From Labilibaculum manganireducens (GTDB lineage Bacteria > Bacteroidota > Bacteroidia > Bacteroidales > Marinifilaceae), in NCBI RefSeq assembly GCF_002843385.1, contig NZ_MVDE01000005.1, positions 140,229 to 204,228 on the forward strand: a stretch of 64,000 nt of DNA. Reading direction: 5' to 3'. Under the pieces are notes generated by a model. It was not told the origin of the DNA. It did not search any database and worked only from the letters and a program-made list of their open reading frames with translations. The position numbers and the translations under genes were made by a program. Positions 16,801 to 25,492 of the stretch are shown here, one piece after another; positions within the stretch are counted from its first letter, which is position 1, and every line of letters begins with the position of its first letter.

Positions 16801-18030
16801 TACTATTACAGCATCTTTTCCTTCTAAATAATCCTGAAGATAAGCAAACCGAGGAGTCAACACTCCTTCTTTCACAATTGTTGCCCGCTCAATTATTCCA
16901 TCCGGATCATCAGCTAAAAGTGCTTCATATACATTCTGATACAGAGCTTCCCCAAAATCAATTGAAGAATCTCGTGGCAATTCGCCTGGTAAATTATCCA
17001 CAGCCATAACTGTTACATTTCTTTTATCGACGAAAGGAATTGCTTCCTCCTCGTTAAATCGATCGTATCCATAAAAGGAAGATGCAATTGTTGATGCTCG
17101 AAGCGTTGACGCAATTGGACCATTTAGATCACAACTCACATCAGCAATTACTGAAATGTTAAAACCCTCTTCTTTGTAATCTTCTGGACTTAAGAACTTA
17201 GGCGACTTTGGATCCCAGTAATGACAAGCAATAAATAAGTCTGTTACTTTCGTAAAAGGCTTAAATGTCGATTGGTACATTTCTGGATAATTGTAAAAAT
17301 CCTGAAGATTAAAATCTCGCCCATCTTTCCGCTCCACATAACTCTCCGGATCAATTCTACAAACAACAGGCTCATTAAAACTTTCTCGTAAAAATTCTTC
17401 TGGCCCTACCTCTTTTAAATTCAAAACTCGAAGTGTTTGCATTGCTCCCATTGCAACTCGGCCACCTCCGGTAATCAATATCTTAATCGGTTTTAAACTA
17501 ATTTTTTTCAGATGTAAATACATTTCCTCCATATCTTCACAAAGACTAGCTGGTGGTAAATCAAAAAGATCGGTTCGTACACCCCTAGCTCTAAGTGCCT
17601 TATAAGCACCTACTACACCAGCCCAATGACCAAAAGCCACCAAACGTTTATTATGATTGTCTTTTAAATACTCATAATCAATTAAGGTTATATTTTTTTT
17701 AACTATTTGACGCAATAACTCTCTATTATATATTTGTTTTTTTGCTACATGTGAAAAAAACAAATAGGTTTTATTGGGAATTAAAGTAGGCATAGCAACC
17801 TCTTTTACGCCAATCAGAATATCACAATCGCGCAAATCATCCGTTAAAAAATATCCTTGCTCTCTATATTCCGAATCGGTAAAGCAACGAATGTCGCTCG
17901 GCTGAATGAATATACTAACATTAGGATATTTATTAAGAATTTGCAAGCCGGTTACTGGAGGTATTGCAACTCTTCTATCAGGAGGATTTTTAGTTTCCCG
18001 AAGTACTCCGATTCTAATTTTATTCTTCAT
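16798..18030 (-). CDS. Lys1/alanine-dehydrogenase-like NAD(P)-dependent oxidoreductase
   Basis: 410 aa, AlaDH/PNT superfamily. N-terminal domain IGVLRETKNPPDRRVAIPP (residues 7-25) with the conserved Arg pair region, GVKE (Lys76) and FSHVAKKQ (His94), which match the catalytic Lys and His of saccharopine dehydrogenase (Lys-forming) and alanine dehydrogenase. Then GHWAGVVGAYKALRARG (134-150) and the Rossmann loop ILITGGGRVAMGAM (184-197). The late motif VDNLPGELPRDSS is closer to the LPxLLPREAS-type motif of Lys1 than to alanine dehydrogenase. True substrate is uncertain: lysine/saccharopine, alanine or another oxo-acid. Alone on the minus strand, convergent with rpe. Confidence 0.8.
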   Translation of the reverse strand: MKNKIRIGVLRETKNPPDRRVAIPPVTGLQILNKYPNVSIFIQPSDIRCFTDSEYREQGYFLTDDLRDCDILIGVKEVAMPTLIPNKTYLFFSHVAKKQIYNRELLRQIVKKNITLIDYEYLKDNHNKRLVAFGHWAGVVGAYKALRARGVRTDLFDLPPASLCEDMEEMYLHLKKISLKPIKILITGGGRVAMGAMQTLRVLNLKEVGPEEFLRESFNEPVVCRIDPESYVERKDGRDFNLQDFYNYPEMYQSTFKPFTKVTDLFIACHYWDPKSPKFLSPEDYKEEGFNISVIADVSCDLNGPIASTLRASTIASSFYGYDRFNEEEAIPFVDKRNVTVMAVDNLPGELPRDSSIDFGEALYQNVYEALLADDPDGIIERATIVKEGVLTPRFAYLQDYLEGKDAVIV

Positions 18031-18342
18031 ACGATTCCTTGATTAATATACGATTGTGCAATTTTATACGGAAAATGAACTTTAAGATAAGAATAAAAAC
18101 GACTATTATTTGTACGCCTATCAGAATAGATTGATTACCTTTTTTGAAGTAGATCTCTAATTTGAACAATCGTTATGCCTTTATCTATTGCTATGCATAA
18201 AGCAAGAACTGCAAATACTCACTCTTTGTAATTGATAATTAAACATCTACCCTTACTAACTTAAATTTAATACTAATTCTGTAAGGTTTCCATTAAAAAA
18301 TCATATAAACTGTGTGAATTTTACTAATTTTGTATCGATTCT
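18031..18342. other. Intergenic region upstream of ssrA
   Basis: 312 nt between divergent units. It contains the promoter of ssrA at its right end and presumably that of the oxidoreductase at its left. AT-rich with no ORF, tRNA or clear repeat. Confidence 0.5.
18325..18332 (+). promoter_or_regulatory. -7 promoter element of ssrA
   Basis: TAATTTTG, exact TAnnTTTG, ending 10 nt before the first base of the mature tmRNA; ideal spacing for a start at or just before 18343. Confidence 0.6.
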
Positions 18343-18741
18343 GGGGCTGACGTGGATTTTGACAGCATGATGAATTAGTATGTAAGCATGTCGAGCGTTG
18401 TTATTCCAGCTCGTAAATATCGGATATCAAACTTTTTAATTGGCGAAAATAACTACGCTCTTGCTGCTTAATCGAATAAAGTAGATTAATGCTTCATCAC
18501 CACTCTAGGAGTGGTGACGAGACATCCAACTTATGGTTCCACCTTGTTCCGGTAAGTAATTGGATGCTATCAATTCAGGGTTAGTCTGCTTCAGGCTTTG
18601 GGGAGCAGGCGAAATTAAAAAGATAAGATAAAGTATCGGGTGTGCTTTCCCTAACTTTGTACGAAAATCAATAAATCACTACACATGTAGAAAGCCTATT
18701 GATCGCGTGTTTGGACCAGGGTTCGATTCCCTGCAGCTCCA
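18343..18741 (+). ncRNA. ssrA: Transfer-messenger RNA (tmRNA)
   Basis: About 399 nt. The 5' end GGGGCTGACGTGGATTTTGA pairs with the 3' acceptor arm CAGCTCC (18734-18740), and the T-arm GGTTCGATTCCC lies just before it, giving the tRNA-like domain; the 3' CCA is not encoded. The tag reading frame at 18442-18471 encodes GENNYALAA and stops with TAA, matching Bacteroidota tags and ending in the ALAA degradation signal. tmRNA rescues stalled ribosomes together with SmpB. Own promoter and a long terminator hairpin flank it. Secure. Confidence 0.97.
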
Positions 18742-18744
18742 CTA

Positions 18745-18791
18745 AACATAAAAACACCAATAAATCATTTATTTATTGGTGTTTTTATGTT
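18745..18791 (+). terminator. Terminator of ssrA
   Basis: A 21-bp perfect stem (18745-18765 with 18771-18791), 5-nt loop, containing ACACCAAT / ATTGGTGT and terminating in a T-rich arm. It starts 4 nt past the tmRNA end. Confidence 0.85.
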
Positions 18792-18912
18792 ATAATCCGT
18801 CTAATCCACATCAAAAGCAGATACCAATTCGGATACCTTAAAAAAATCAAAGTCAGTCCTTTTACTGTGCATGTAGACACATAATAGCACATTATAAAAG
18901 GATTCATAATAA

Positions 18913-20223
18913 TCACATTTCATCTAAAGACAAGGGAATGTATTCAATAGAGTATTTGTTAAAATTATTTAGCAAGGAAGATGCCTTTTGCTGCAAAATA
19001 TTTAGTTTAATTTTATCCTTATTCCTTTTTACTTCAGCAAGAACTAAACGTTTTTCGTATTCGTTAACTGCAACAATATCAATCTCATTTTTGTTTCCCT
19101 TTTCCCAATAAGTACCAATATCAGAATATATGCCTTCTTGCATCATTTTATCAACAAAATACTTTTCAAGTATGCGGCCAGAATATACGTCATAATCTCT
19201 CTCAACTATATTCTTGATATAATCGATATTTCCAATTTCTACAGCACTTCTATATTTGTAAATAAATCTAAACCAAAAGTTTAAAAAATTATCTTTAATC
19301 TGATATTTGATTGATCGGCTATTTGATTTAGAGAAAATAGGCTTTACCTTTTCTATCAGACCATAATCACTCTCTAATCGATTTAGAAAACCTCCAATAT
19401 TTATTTCAAGAACAGACTCCATCTCAACTCTTGATGTTTTAGAGGATGCAATCAATGATAGTATCGAGAAATAATTACCGTAATCCTTACCAAATTCATC
19501 AATCAATACATTTTTACCTTCATCAATGAAAAGGGAATTATCCGAAAATACATGATCAAGGATATCGTTCTTTATAAAACTACCTTCCTCCACTAAGATT
19601 TCAACATATTTGGCGACTCCACCTGTAACAAGATAAAAGGCAAGTAAATCTTCTTTAGTGTATTCTGGGTAATGATCTGATAATATCTCTTTAAGTGCAG
19701 CTATATCAAAAGCTTTAAGATGAATTCTTGCTGTAGCTCGACCAAAAAGAGGCTCTTTAGAATTCTCAAAAATTTTAGACATCAATGAATATACCGAACC
19801 ACAGAGTAATAAATTAATCGATGATTCATTTTTTTTCGAATCCCAAATATTCTGCATTTCGCTATATATGGAGGAGTTGATAGAATTAAACTCCTGAAAT
19901 TCATCTATTATAAGGGTGAAATGCTGCTTGGTGGATAAATCCATCAGATAGCCAAATACATCTTTAAACGATTTGAGCTCTCCAAAAATATCAACTCCAA
20001 GCTTATTCTTTATTTCAGTGGTAAACTCCTCACACAAAAGCGGCTCACTTTTTTTGGACACAAAAAAGTAAAGCGTTTTATAATTTTCTGTAGCTCTTAT
20101 CAACAAACTCGTCTTACCAATACGTCTGCGACCAAGCATAAAGGTCATTTGTGCAGTATTTCTAGATTTCTTCTCAATCTTATGAAGTTGAGCTATTTCT
20201 TTTTCCCTATTATAAAATTTCAT
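18913..20223 (-). CDS. AAA ATPase with C-terminal DUF234 nuclease-like domain
   Basis: 436 aa. Starts with the family signature MKFYNREKEIAQL; Walker A GRRRIGKTS at residues 31-39; Walker B TLIIDEFQEF at about 103-112; sensor LLLCGSVYSLM; a winged-helix region (ASSKTSRVEMESVLEINIGGFLNRLE); and a C-terminal DUF234-type domain with NEIDIVAVNEYEKRLVLAEVKR, i.e. the D and E-x-K spacing of PD-(D/E)xK nucleases. The family is widespread in Bacteria and Archaea, physiological role unsettled; related ATPases are often patchily distributed. Stands alone between ssrA and a gene-poor stretch, with a candidate operator in front. No phage or toxin partner was seen. Confidence 0.85.
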   Translation of the reverse strand: MKFYNREKEIAQLHKIEKKSRNTAQMTFMLGRRRIGKTSLLIRATENYKTLYFFVSKKSEPLLCEEFTTEIKNKLGVDIFGELKSFKDVFGYLMDLSTKQHFTLIIDEFQEFNSINSSIYSEMQNIWDSKKNESSINLLLCGSVYSLMSKIFENSKEPLFGRATARIHLKAFDIAALKEILSDHYPEYTKEDLLAFYLVTGGVAKYVEILVEEGSFIKNDILDHVFSDNSLFIDEGKNVLIDEFGKDYGNYFSILSLIASSKTSRVEMESVLEINIGGFLNRLESDYGLIEKVKPIFSKSNSRSIKYQIKDNFLNFWFRFIYKYRSAVEIGNIDYIKNIVERDYDVYSGRILEKYFVDKMMQEGIYSDIGTYWEKGNKNEIDIVAVNEYEKRLVLAEVKRNKDKIKLNILQQKASSLLNNFNKYSIEYIPLSLDEM

Positions 20224-20241
20224 GTCACTTTATTTTTTTAT

Positions 20242-20272
20242 CGTAACTCACATTACCGTAACCACAGTTACG
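20242..20272. promoter_or_regulatory. Candidate operator upstream of the DUF234 ATPase
   Basis: Inverted repeat CGTAACT (20242-20248) / AGTTACG (20266-20272) with a third CGTAAC copy in the middle (20257-20262), 19-49 nt upstream of the ATPase start. Three GTAAC/GTTAC elements within 31 bp suggest a protein-binding site; the regulator is unknown. Confidence 0.4.
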
Positions 20273-20605
20273 ACAATATAAATATTGCATTTAAAAATGA
20301 GAAAATCCAGATTTATGGGAATAATTTTATTGCCTCAATAAATAGCTGTCCGACCAAGAACAGCCACCCAAGTAACAATAAGCATCACAATAGTTAATTA
20401 AATGCCAAGATAGTAGCACTTTTGAGATAATTTTCATATTCTAAATATGGGAGAGTACGGAGATCTAAATACACTTGAAGAAGTAATGATTCTTTTATCA
20501 AAAAACACCAGAAGCTTAAGAAAACAGGATAAGATCAGTTAATTACAAAAAAAATCCCATTTTGAAAAAATCAAGATGGGACATCTATTCTAAATATGAA
20601 GATTT
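20273..20605. other. Gene-poor stretch upstream of the DUF234 ATPase
   Basis: Over 300 nt. It contains only a 31-codon plus-strand ORF (20447-20542, MGEYGDLNTLEEVMILLSK) with no supporting homology I recognise, and the terminator at 20548-20581. I would not call a gene here. Confidence 0.5.
20548..20581 (-). terminator. Terminator at the end of the exporter operon
   Basis: On the minus strand TCCCATCTTGA / TCAAAATGGGA (one G-U pair) around a 5-nt T loop, then eight T residues. It lies 25 nt past the stop of the 434-aa gene and is the first clear terminator downstream of the ABC exporter genes. Confidence 0.85.
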
Positions 20606-21910
20606 TCACATAAAATCGATACGTTCGATATCTTCCCATTTAAAGTTTTGATATTCATCTTCATTTACAAAAACAATTACTCCGGCATTTTTATTGGAAA
20701 CATCGGTTTGGTCGCCAAGATACAGCTTCATCCCATTTTTTAGTTCAACAAGACAATAGTTGTATGCCATTGGTTTAATACTGCCAATATTTCTGAAAGG
20801 GATAGCAAATTCCAATTTATCATTTAAACCATTTAAAATTTCCGAATCCATTGCCTCATCTAAATCGTAAACAATTACTCCTTTATACGATTTACCTTCC
20901 TTTGTAACTAATGTACCGAACAACCTTTGCGATACCCTAAATTCAGATAAACAATCTGTATTTTTGGAAAGAGGAAGAATCTCCAAAGAAAGAAAGTGAC
21001 TCCAGGGAAAATCTACTCTTCCAACATTAGGAATACTAACTATAATTCCTCTATTGTATTTATTAACATCATTCTCACCGGTCAATTCGAACTGTCGTTC
21101 GGAATGCAAAGTAATGAGACTTCCATTTTCTGTTTTTTCAATTTTTTTTATTTTATCAAAAGAGATGGATACGTCTCCATCGCGACTTCTTCCATCCAAT
21201 TTATCTCCCAAAAGACACTCATCGTGATCCCATTGAATAAAACCTGTAAACTCTCCTTTCGTTGTTGTAATCTTTCCATAAATTGGTTCTCCAAAAGTCT
21301 CCACATGATCAGTAGGTGTTGTTTCAAAATTGACTATATCAATACGATCCCAATCAATTTTCAACAATCCTAATTCCTGATCAATGATCCAAACTTTTGT
21401 TCCCACATCATTTGAACCACCGCTTAAGTTAATATACTTTCCATTTTTAAGCTCTAAACATACCGATTCGCTTCCTGTTACAGATATTGATTTTATATCG
21501 CCAAACCGACATTGAAATTTTCGATCGTAAACACTGCTTAAATTTCTCCTCTCATCATTAATTGTGACTTCGAATCGATCCCATGTTCTCTTTCTACTGT
21601 ATCCTTCTTCATTATTTTTGATTTTGGATTCCGGAAGGTATTTCAGGTAAGGATTTTCTTCTTTGTCGGCATTAAACACATCTGTTAAGAACACCTCTTC
21701 ATCATCCCAACGAATGGCACCTTTGTACATATCTCCATCAACAGTAGTAATACTACCGTATAAATAACATGAATATGTTTGACCCAAAACAGAGAATGAG
21801 CCAAAAAACAATTGAATAAAAAGAAAAAAGAATAAGAGATTTTTTGCTAGACGATCCATACTTCCTGATTTAAGTTTATTGTTCTTTCCGCTCGTATGAC
21901 GAATAGACAC
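20606..21910 (-). CDS. Secreted protein with three tandem repeats, function unknown
   Basis: 434 aa as the longest frame; the start is more likely the ATG at 21857-21859, which places a clean signal peptide (LAKNLLFFFLFIQLFFGSF...LGQ) at the N-terminus and gives 417 aa. The mature protein is three copies of a roughly 110-residue beta-rich module, each beginning YGSITTVDGDMYKGAIRWDD, YGKITTTKGEFTGFIQWDHD or FGTLVTKEGKSYKGVIVYDLD and closing with a LKNGKYINLSGGSNDV / LKNGMKLYLGDQTDV-type strand and a W..I..I.F tail. It resembles the small module in the 258-aa barrel protein. It follows the 95-aa gene by 36 nt and is probably the last gene of the exporter operon. Not a family whose function I know. 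Confidence 0.75.
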   Translation of the reverse strand: MSIRHTSGKNNKLKSGSMDRLAKNLLFFFLFIQLFFGSFSVLGQTYSCYLYGSITTVDGDMYKGAIRWDDEEVFLTDVFNADKEENPYLKYLPESKIKNNEEGYSRKRTWDRFEVTINDERRNLSSVYDRKFQCRFGDIKSISVTGSESVCLELKNGKYINLSGGSNDVGTKVWIIDQELGLLKIDWDRIDIVNFETTPTDHVETFGEPIYGKITTTKGEFTGFIQWDHDECLLGDKLDGRSRDGDVSISFDKIKKIEKTENGSLITLHSERQFELTGENDVNKYNRGIIVSIPNVGRVDFPWSHFLSLEILPLSKNTDCLSEFRVSQRLFGTLVTKEGKSYKGVIVYDLDEAMDSEILNGLNDKLEFAIPFRNIGSIKPMAYNYCLVELKNGMKLYLGDQTDVSNKNAGVIVFVNEDEYQNFKWEDIERIDFM

Positions 21911-21946
21911 AACAAAAGTTACACAAGAAATAAATAATATCTTCAG

Positions 21947-22234
21947 CTATTTTTTACGAAACAGCACCTGAATGTTCTTTGATGACTCTAAAGGAGTAAA
22001 AATCTGTATCAATTCCCAATCTGAATCATAGTCGGCGATGAGCTTTTTCAAATTATATATCTTGAGTAATTTCTCTGTTATATCATCTGATTTATCTGCC
22101 ATTTCTTTGGATACATCCCAAGAAAATGATTCCAATCTAAAAAATACAGATATTTTCTTATTTGCAAGTTTAACTTCTACTTCTGCAACTTCATTATCAT
22201 CGCCAAGTGGTATTGGCACACATATTTCTCTCAT
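21947..22234 (-). CDS. Small conserved-looking protein, function unknown
   Basis: 95 aa, beta-rich then charged helix, starting MREICVPIPLGDDNEVAEVEVKL. No signal peptide or membrane segment; cytoplasmic by appearance. The central KEMADKSDDITEKLLKIYNLKKLIADYDSDW looks helical. The gene is 35 nt downstream of the second ABC permease and 36 nt upstream of the 434-aa gene, all on one strand without terminators, which supports a real gene in the exporter operon. I do not recognise a family. Confidence 0.6.
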   Translation of the reverse strand: MREICVPIPLGDDNEVAEVEVKLANKKISVFFRLESFSWDVSKEMADKSDDITEKLLKIYNLKKLIADYDSDWELIQIFTPLESSKNIQVLFRKK

Positions 22235-22269
22235 GAGTAAATGATTTAGAAGGTTTATACTATTTGAGT

Positions 22270-24708
22270 TTATTCATATTTAATTGCCTTAATTGGATCG
22301 GAACTTGCTGCCCGGTAAGATTGCCATGCTACAGTAAACAATCCAATCACTAAAGAAACAATTAGGGTGACAACAAATATCCAAATGCCTATTGAAATGT
22401 GATAAGGAAAATCACTCAACCACGCACTTAAAGCCCAATAAGATATTGGAACAGCTACGATATTCGCAATTACAATTAACCTGATAAATTCACGAGTCAG
22501 CAAATACACCAACTTTGCTACCGATGCACCTAATACCTTCCGAATGCCCAGTTCTTTGGTTCGTTGTTCGGCCATAAAAGAGGACAATCCAAACAGACCC
22601 ATGGATGCAATTAAAATGCTTATCAAAGAAAAAATTGAAAAAATCCATGTCAGTCTTTCTTCCGGTTCATAATTTTCTTTCATTCTATCATCCAAAAAGG
22701 AATAACCAAATGACATATTGGGACAGAACTCATTCCATACTTTCTGAATATATAGTAGGGTCTCTTTTTTATTTTCAGAATTAATTTTCACGTGCAAATT
22801 CCTTCGGTAATCAGGATTTTCCGAGACAATAAGATTCATCGGCTCAATTAAATCTTTAAGAGGCTGATAATTAAAATCCCGAATTACACCAATCACCTCG
22901 CCCAATTGAACTTCTCCCCCATCTTCAACACCTTCAATTTCCACTCCAACCTGAAGCTTTTTCCCCAAGGCATTTTCGCCCCAGTTAAATTTAATTGCGG
23001 CCGACTCATTAACGATAAATGCATTGATTGTATCTGATGGAATCTCACGATTAAAATTTCTTCCTTTCAGAATATTCATTTCCATTAAATCGATATAATC
23101 AAAATCAATAACATTGAAATTTAATGCATACTGCTGCATCCCTTCATCACTCTCGTACAAATGCACCGTTTTCGATCCTCCAAAACCAATTAATGAACTC
23201 GAAGTTGCAACAGCCTTTATATTAGGGTTTTTCTTCAGCTCCATTTTTAACGCATCTATTCTAGTCCGCAATACTGAATCGCGAATAACCGAAACAACGA
23301 TATCTTTTTTATTAAATCCCACATCCATACTATTCATGTACAGGAATTGAGATGCAACGATGATAGTTCCGCTAATCATCATGGCTGAAACTGTAAACTG
23401 TGAGATCACAAGCAATTTTCGCAAAAAACCATTTGCCCCACCTTTGCCATTTCTTCCTTTTAAAATAAAAACCGGCTGAATTGAAGACAAGTAAAGAGCA
23501 GGATAACTCCCCGAAATAAGACCTAAGAGGACGGCTAGAATTACATTAAACAGAATCACCTCCGGAGTATCCAAAATACTCAATGTGAGATCCTTATTTA
23601 CCAATTGATTAAACAGAGGCAACAATAACTCAACACATATTAAGGCTATAATAAGAGCAAAAACTGTTAAAGATATACTCTCCATCATAAACTGACGAAT
23701 GATATTATCTCTTTGTGCACCAACCACTTTACGAATACCAACCTCTTTTGCTCGTTTCGAAGACCGTGCGGTTGCCATGTTCATGTAATTAATACTGGCA
23801 ATGGACAGGATGAAAATGGCAATCGCAGTAAGAATATATATGTATTTTATATTGCCGGTTGGAGCGTCCCATTGCAATTGTGATCTTAAATGAATATCCT
23901 CAAGATGCTGAATTATTAATTTGTAGGAAACTCCCAATTGATCTCCAAGCTCTTTCATGTATTTCTCATAGTAAGCCGGAAACTTTTCGAGAATAGCATC
24001 CGCCTCCGAATTTTCTTTTAACAGCAAAAACGTATAATTATTAAAAGACCAAAATGAAATTGGCTGCTGACTGTTAAATTGCTCCGCTCCCCTTATGCTT
24101 TCCAATGTTTTCATGGAATAGAAAGCATTATATTTAAAGTGGCTGTTGGAAGGGAGATCTTTCATTACTCCACTAACAGTATAGGCTGTATTTTCACCAA
24201 CAAGCAAAATCTTGCCTATTGGATCTTCGCCGTTAAAATACTTCTTTGCCAGAGTTTCATTTAGCACTATTGAGTATGGCTGAGTAAGAGCTTTTTGGGG
24301 ATCTCCTTTTAGCAGGGGAAAGCTAAAAATAGTAAATACAGAAGAATCAGCAAAGGCGATATGTTCTTCATAAAACTCTTTATCATCATATTTAAACTGC
24401 TGTCTTCCTGAACCTTGAAACCGAACAAACTGCTCCACCTCAGGAAATTCCTCAGCAAAGGTTGGCCCGAATGGTAAAGGCGATGTCGCAACACGGTCTC
24501 TCTTTCCACTCAAAGTAAAATCTGATCCCAAACGAATGATCCGTTCATGATTCACATTATACTTATCGTATGAAAGTTCATCCTGAACAAACAGTAAAAT
24601 CAAAATTGTACAAATTAATCCCACTGATAAACCAACAATATTAATTGTTGTATAGAATTTGTTTCTGGAAAAATTTCGAAAAAGTGTAATGAAAAAATTC
24701 TTAAACAT
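22270..24708 (-). CDS. ABC transporter permease (FtsX/MacB type), second copy
   Basis: 812 aa, the duplicated-FtsX permease common in Bacteroidota. Seen: N-terminal cytoplasmic lead and TM1 (INIVGLSVGLICTILILLFV), a MacB-PCD-like extracytoplasmic domain (about residues 45-280), three TMs with the coupling motif RAKEVGIRKVVGAQRDNIIRQ after MNMATAR, a second membrane anchor (LLVISQFTVSAMMISGTIIV), a second extracytoplasmic domain, and a last three-TM block with TKELGIRKVLGASVAKLV. The EIGIRK-like motif contacts the ATPase. Such mechanotransmission-type exporters move lipids, peptides or drugs; the substrate here is unknown. Separated by 76 nt from the ATPase gene, no terminator between. Confidence 0.9.
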   Translation of the reverse strand: MFKNFFITLFRNFSRNKFYTTINIVGLSVGLICTILILLFVQDELSYDKYNVNHERIIRLGSDFTLSGKRDRVATSPLPFGPTFAEEFPEVEQFVRFQGSGRQQFKYDDKEFYEEHIAFADSSVFTIFSFPLLKGDPQKALTQPYSIVLNETLAKKYFNGEDPIGKILLVGENTAYTVSGVMKDLPSNSHFKYNAFYSMKTLESIRGAEQFNSQQPISFWSFNNYTFLLLKENSEADAILEKFPAYYEKYMKELGDQLGVSYKLIIQHLEDIHLRSQLQWDAPTGNIKYIYILTAIAIFILSIASINYMNMATARSSKRAKEVGIRKVVGAQRDNIIRQFMMESISLTVFALIIALICVELLLPLFNQLVNKDLTLSILDTPEVILFNVILAVLLGLISGSYPALYLSSIQPVFILKGRNGKGGANGFLRKLLVISQFTVSAMMISGTIIVASQFLYMNSMDVGFNKKDIVVSVIRDSVLRTRIDALKMELKKNPNIKAVATSSSLIGFGGSKTVHLYESDEGMQQYALNFNVIDFDYIDLMEMNILKGRNFNREIPSDTINAFIVNESAAIKFNWGENALGKKLQVGVEIEGVEDGGEVQLGEVIGVIRDFNYQPLKDLIEPMNLIVSENPDYRRNLHVKINSENKKETLLYIQKVWNEFCPNMSFGYSFLDDRMKENYEPEERLTWIFSIFSLISILIASMGLFGLSSFMAEQRTKELGIRKVLGASVAKLVYLLTREFIRLIVIANIVAVPISYWALSAWLSDFPYHISIGIWIFVVTLIVSLVIGLFTVAWQSYRAASSDPIKAIKYE

Positions 24709-24784
24709 ACTTGCCTGATTAATATGCAGCTCAATTTTCAGAATATAAACCTAAGAATTGATTAATAACAATAATATTTCCTTT

Positions 24785-25474
24785 CTAGAGCTTTTGTCTC
24801 ATATTCTCAGTTACAATATGTCCGTCAAACAACTGAATAATACGATGACTTCTATCTGCATCTGACGGCGAGTGAGTTACCATGATTATTGTAGTTCCTT
24901 CCTCGTTAAGTTGAGTTAAAAGATTCATCACCTCTTCTCCGTTAGCCGAATCCAAATTACCCGTTGGCTCATCCGCTAAAATCAATTTGGGATTTGAAAT
25001 AACAGCTCTTGCAATAGCAACTCTTTGTTGCTGTCCACCAGATAATTGCTGAGGAAAATGCTTAGCTCTATGGGCAATATTCATTCTTTCCAATGCCTCA
25101 TTCACTCTTCTTTTTCTCTCTGCACCCGATACTTTCATATACAAAAGAGGCAGCTCAACATTCTCAAACACAGTCAATTCATCAATCAAATTAAAACTTT
25201 GAAAAACAAAACCAATGTTTTCTTTTCTCAAATTTGTTCTTTGCCTTTCAGTGTAGTTCTCTACCTGATAACCGTTAAAATGCAGCTCTCCTTCACTTGG
25301 ATTATCAAGCAAGCCGATAATATTCAGCAAAGTTGACTTGCCACATCCCGACGGGCCCATTATCGCAACAAATTCTCCTTTATTAATTTCCAGATTGACA
25401 TTATTTAATGCCGTAGTTTCCACCTCATCGGTTCTGAAAACTTTAATTAAATTTTTAGTATTAATCATAGCCAT
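24785..25474 (-). CDS. ABC transporter ATP-binding protein (MacB/LolD type)
   Basis: 229 aa, standard size. Walker A GPSGCGKST at residues 40-48, Q-loop FVFQSFNLI, signature LSGGQQQR, Walker B LILADEPTGNLD and switch His in MVTHSPSD. The TGNLDS motif is typical of the subfamily pairing with FtsX-like permeases (LolCDE, MacB, FtsE). Sits between the two permease genes with an 18-nt gap after the first, so it most likely powers a heterodimer of those two permeases. Two possible start codons (Met1, Met3) are equivalent. Secure family call. Confidence 0.95.
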   Translation of the reverse strand: MAMINTKNLIKVFRTDEVETTALNNVNLEINKGEFVAIMGPSGCGKSTLLNIIGLLDNPSEGELHFNGYQVENYTERQRTNLRKENIGFVFQSFNLIDELTVFENVELPLLYMKVSGAERKRRVNEALERMNIAHRAKHFPQQLSGGQQQRVAIARAVISNPKLILADEPTGNLDSANGEEVMNLLTQLNEEGTTIIMVTHSPSDADRSHRIIQLFDGHIVTENMRQKL

Positions 25475-25492
25475 ATCTATTTAAACAATCAC

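Noticed and set aside
20447..20542. 31-codon plus-strand ORF MGEYGDLNTLEEVMILLSK...
   Set aside because: Too short, no motif, no ribosome-binding context or partner.
18343..20600. Genomic island inserted at the 3' end of ssrA
   Set aside because: No integrase gene and no direct repeat of the tmRNA 3' end was found downstream; a lone ATPase is not enough evidence.
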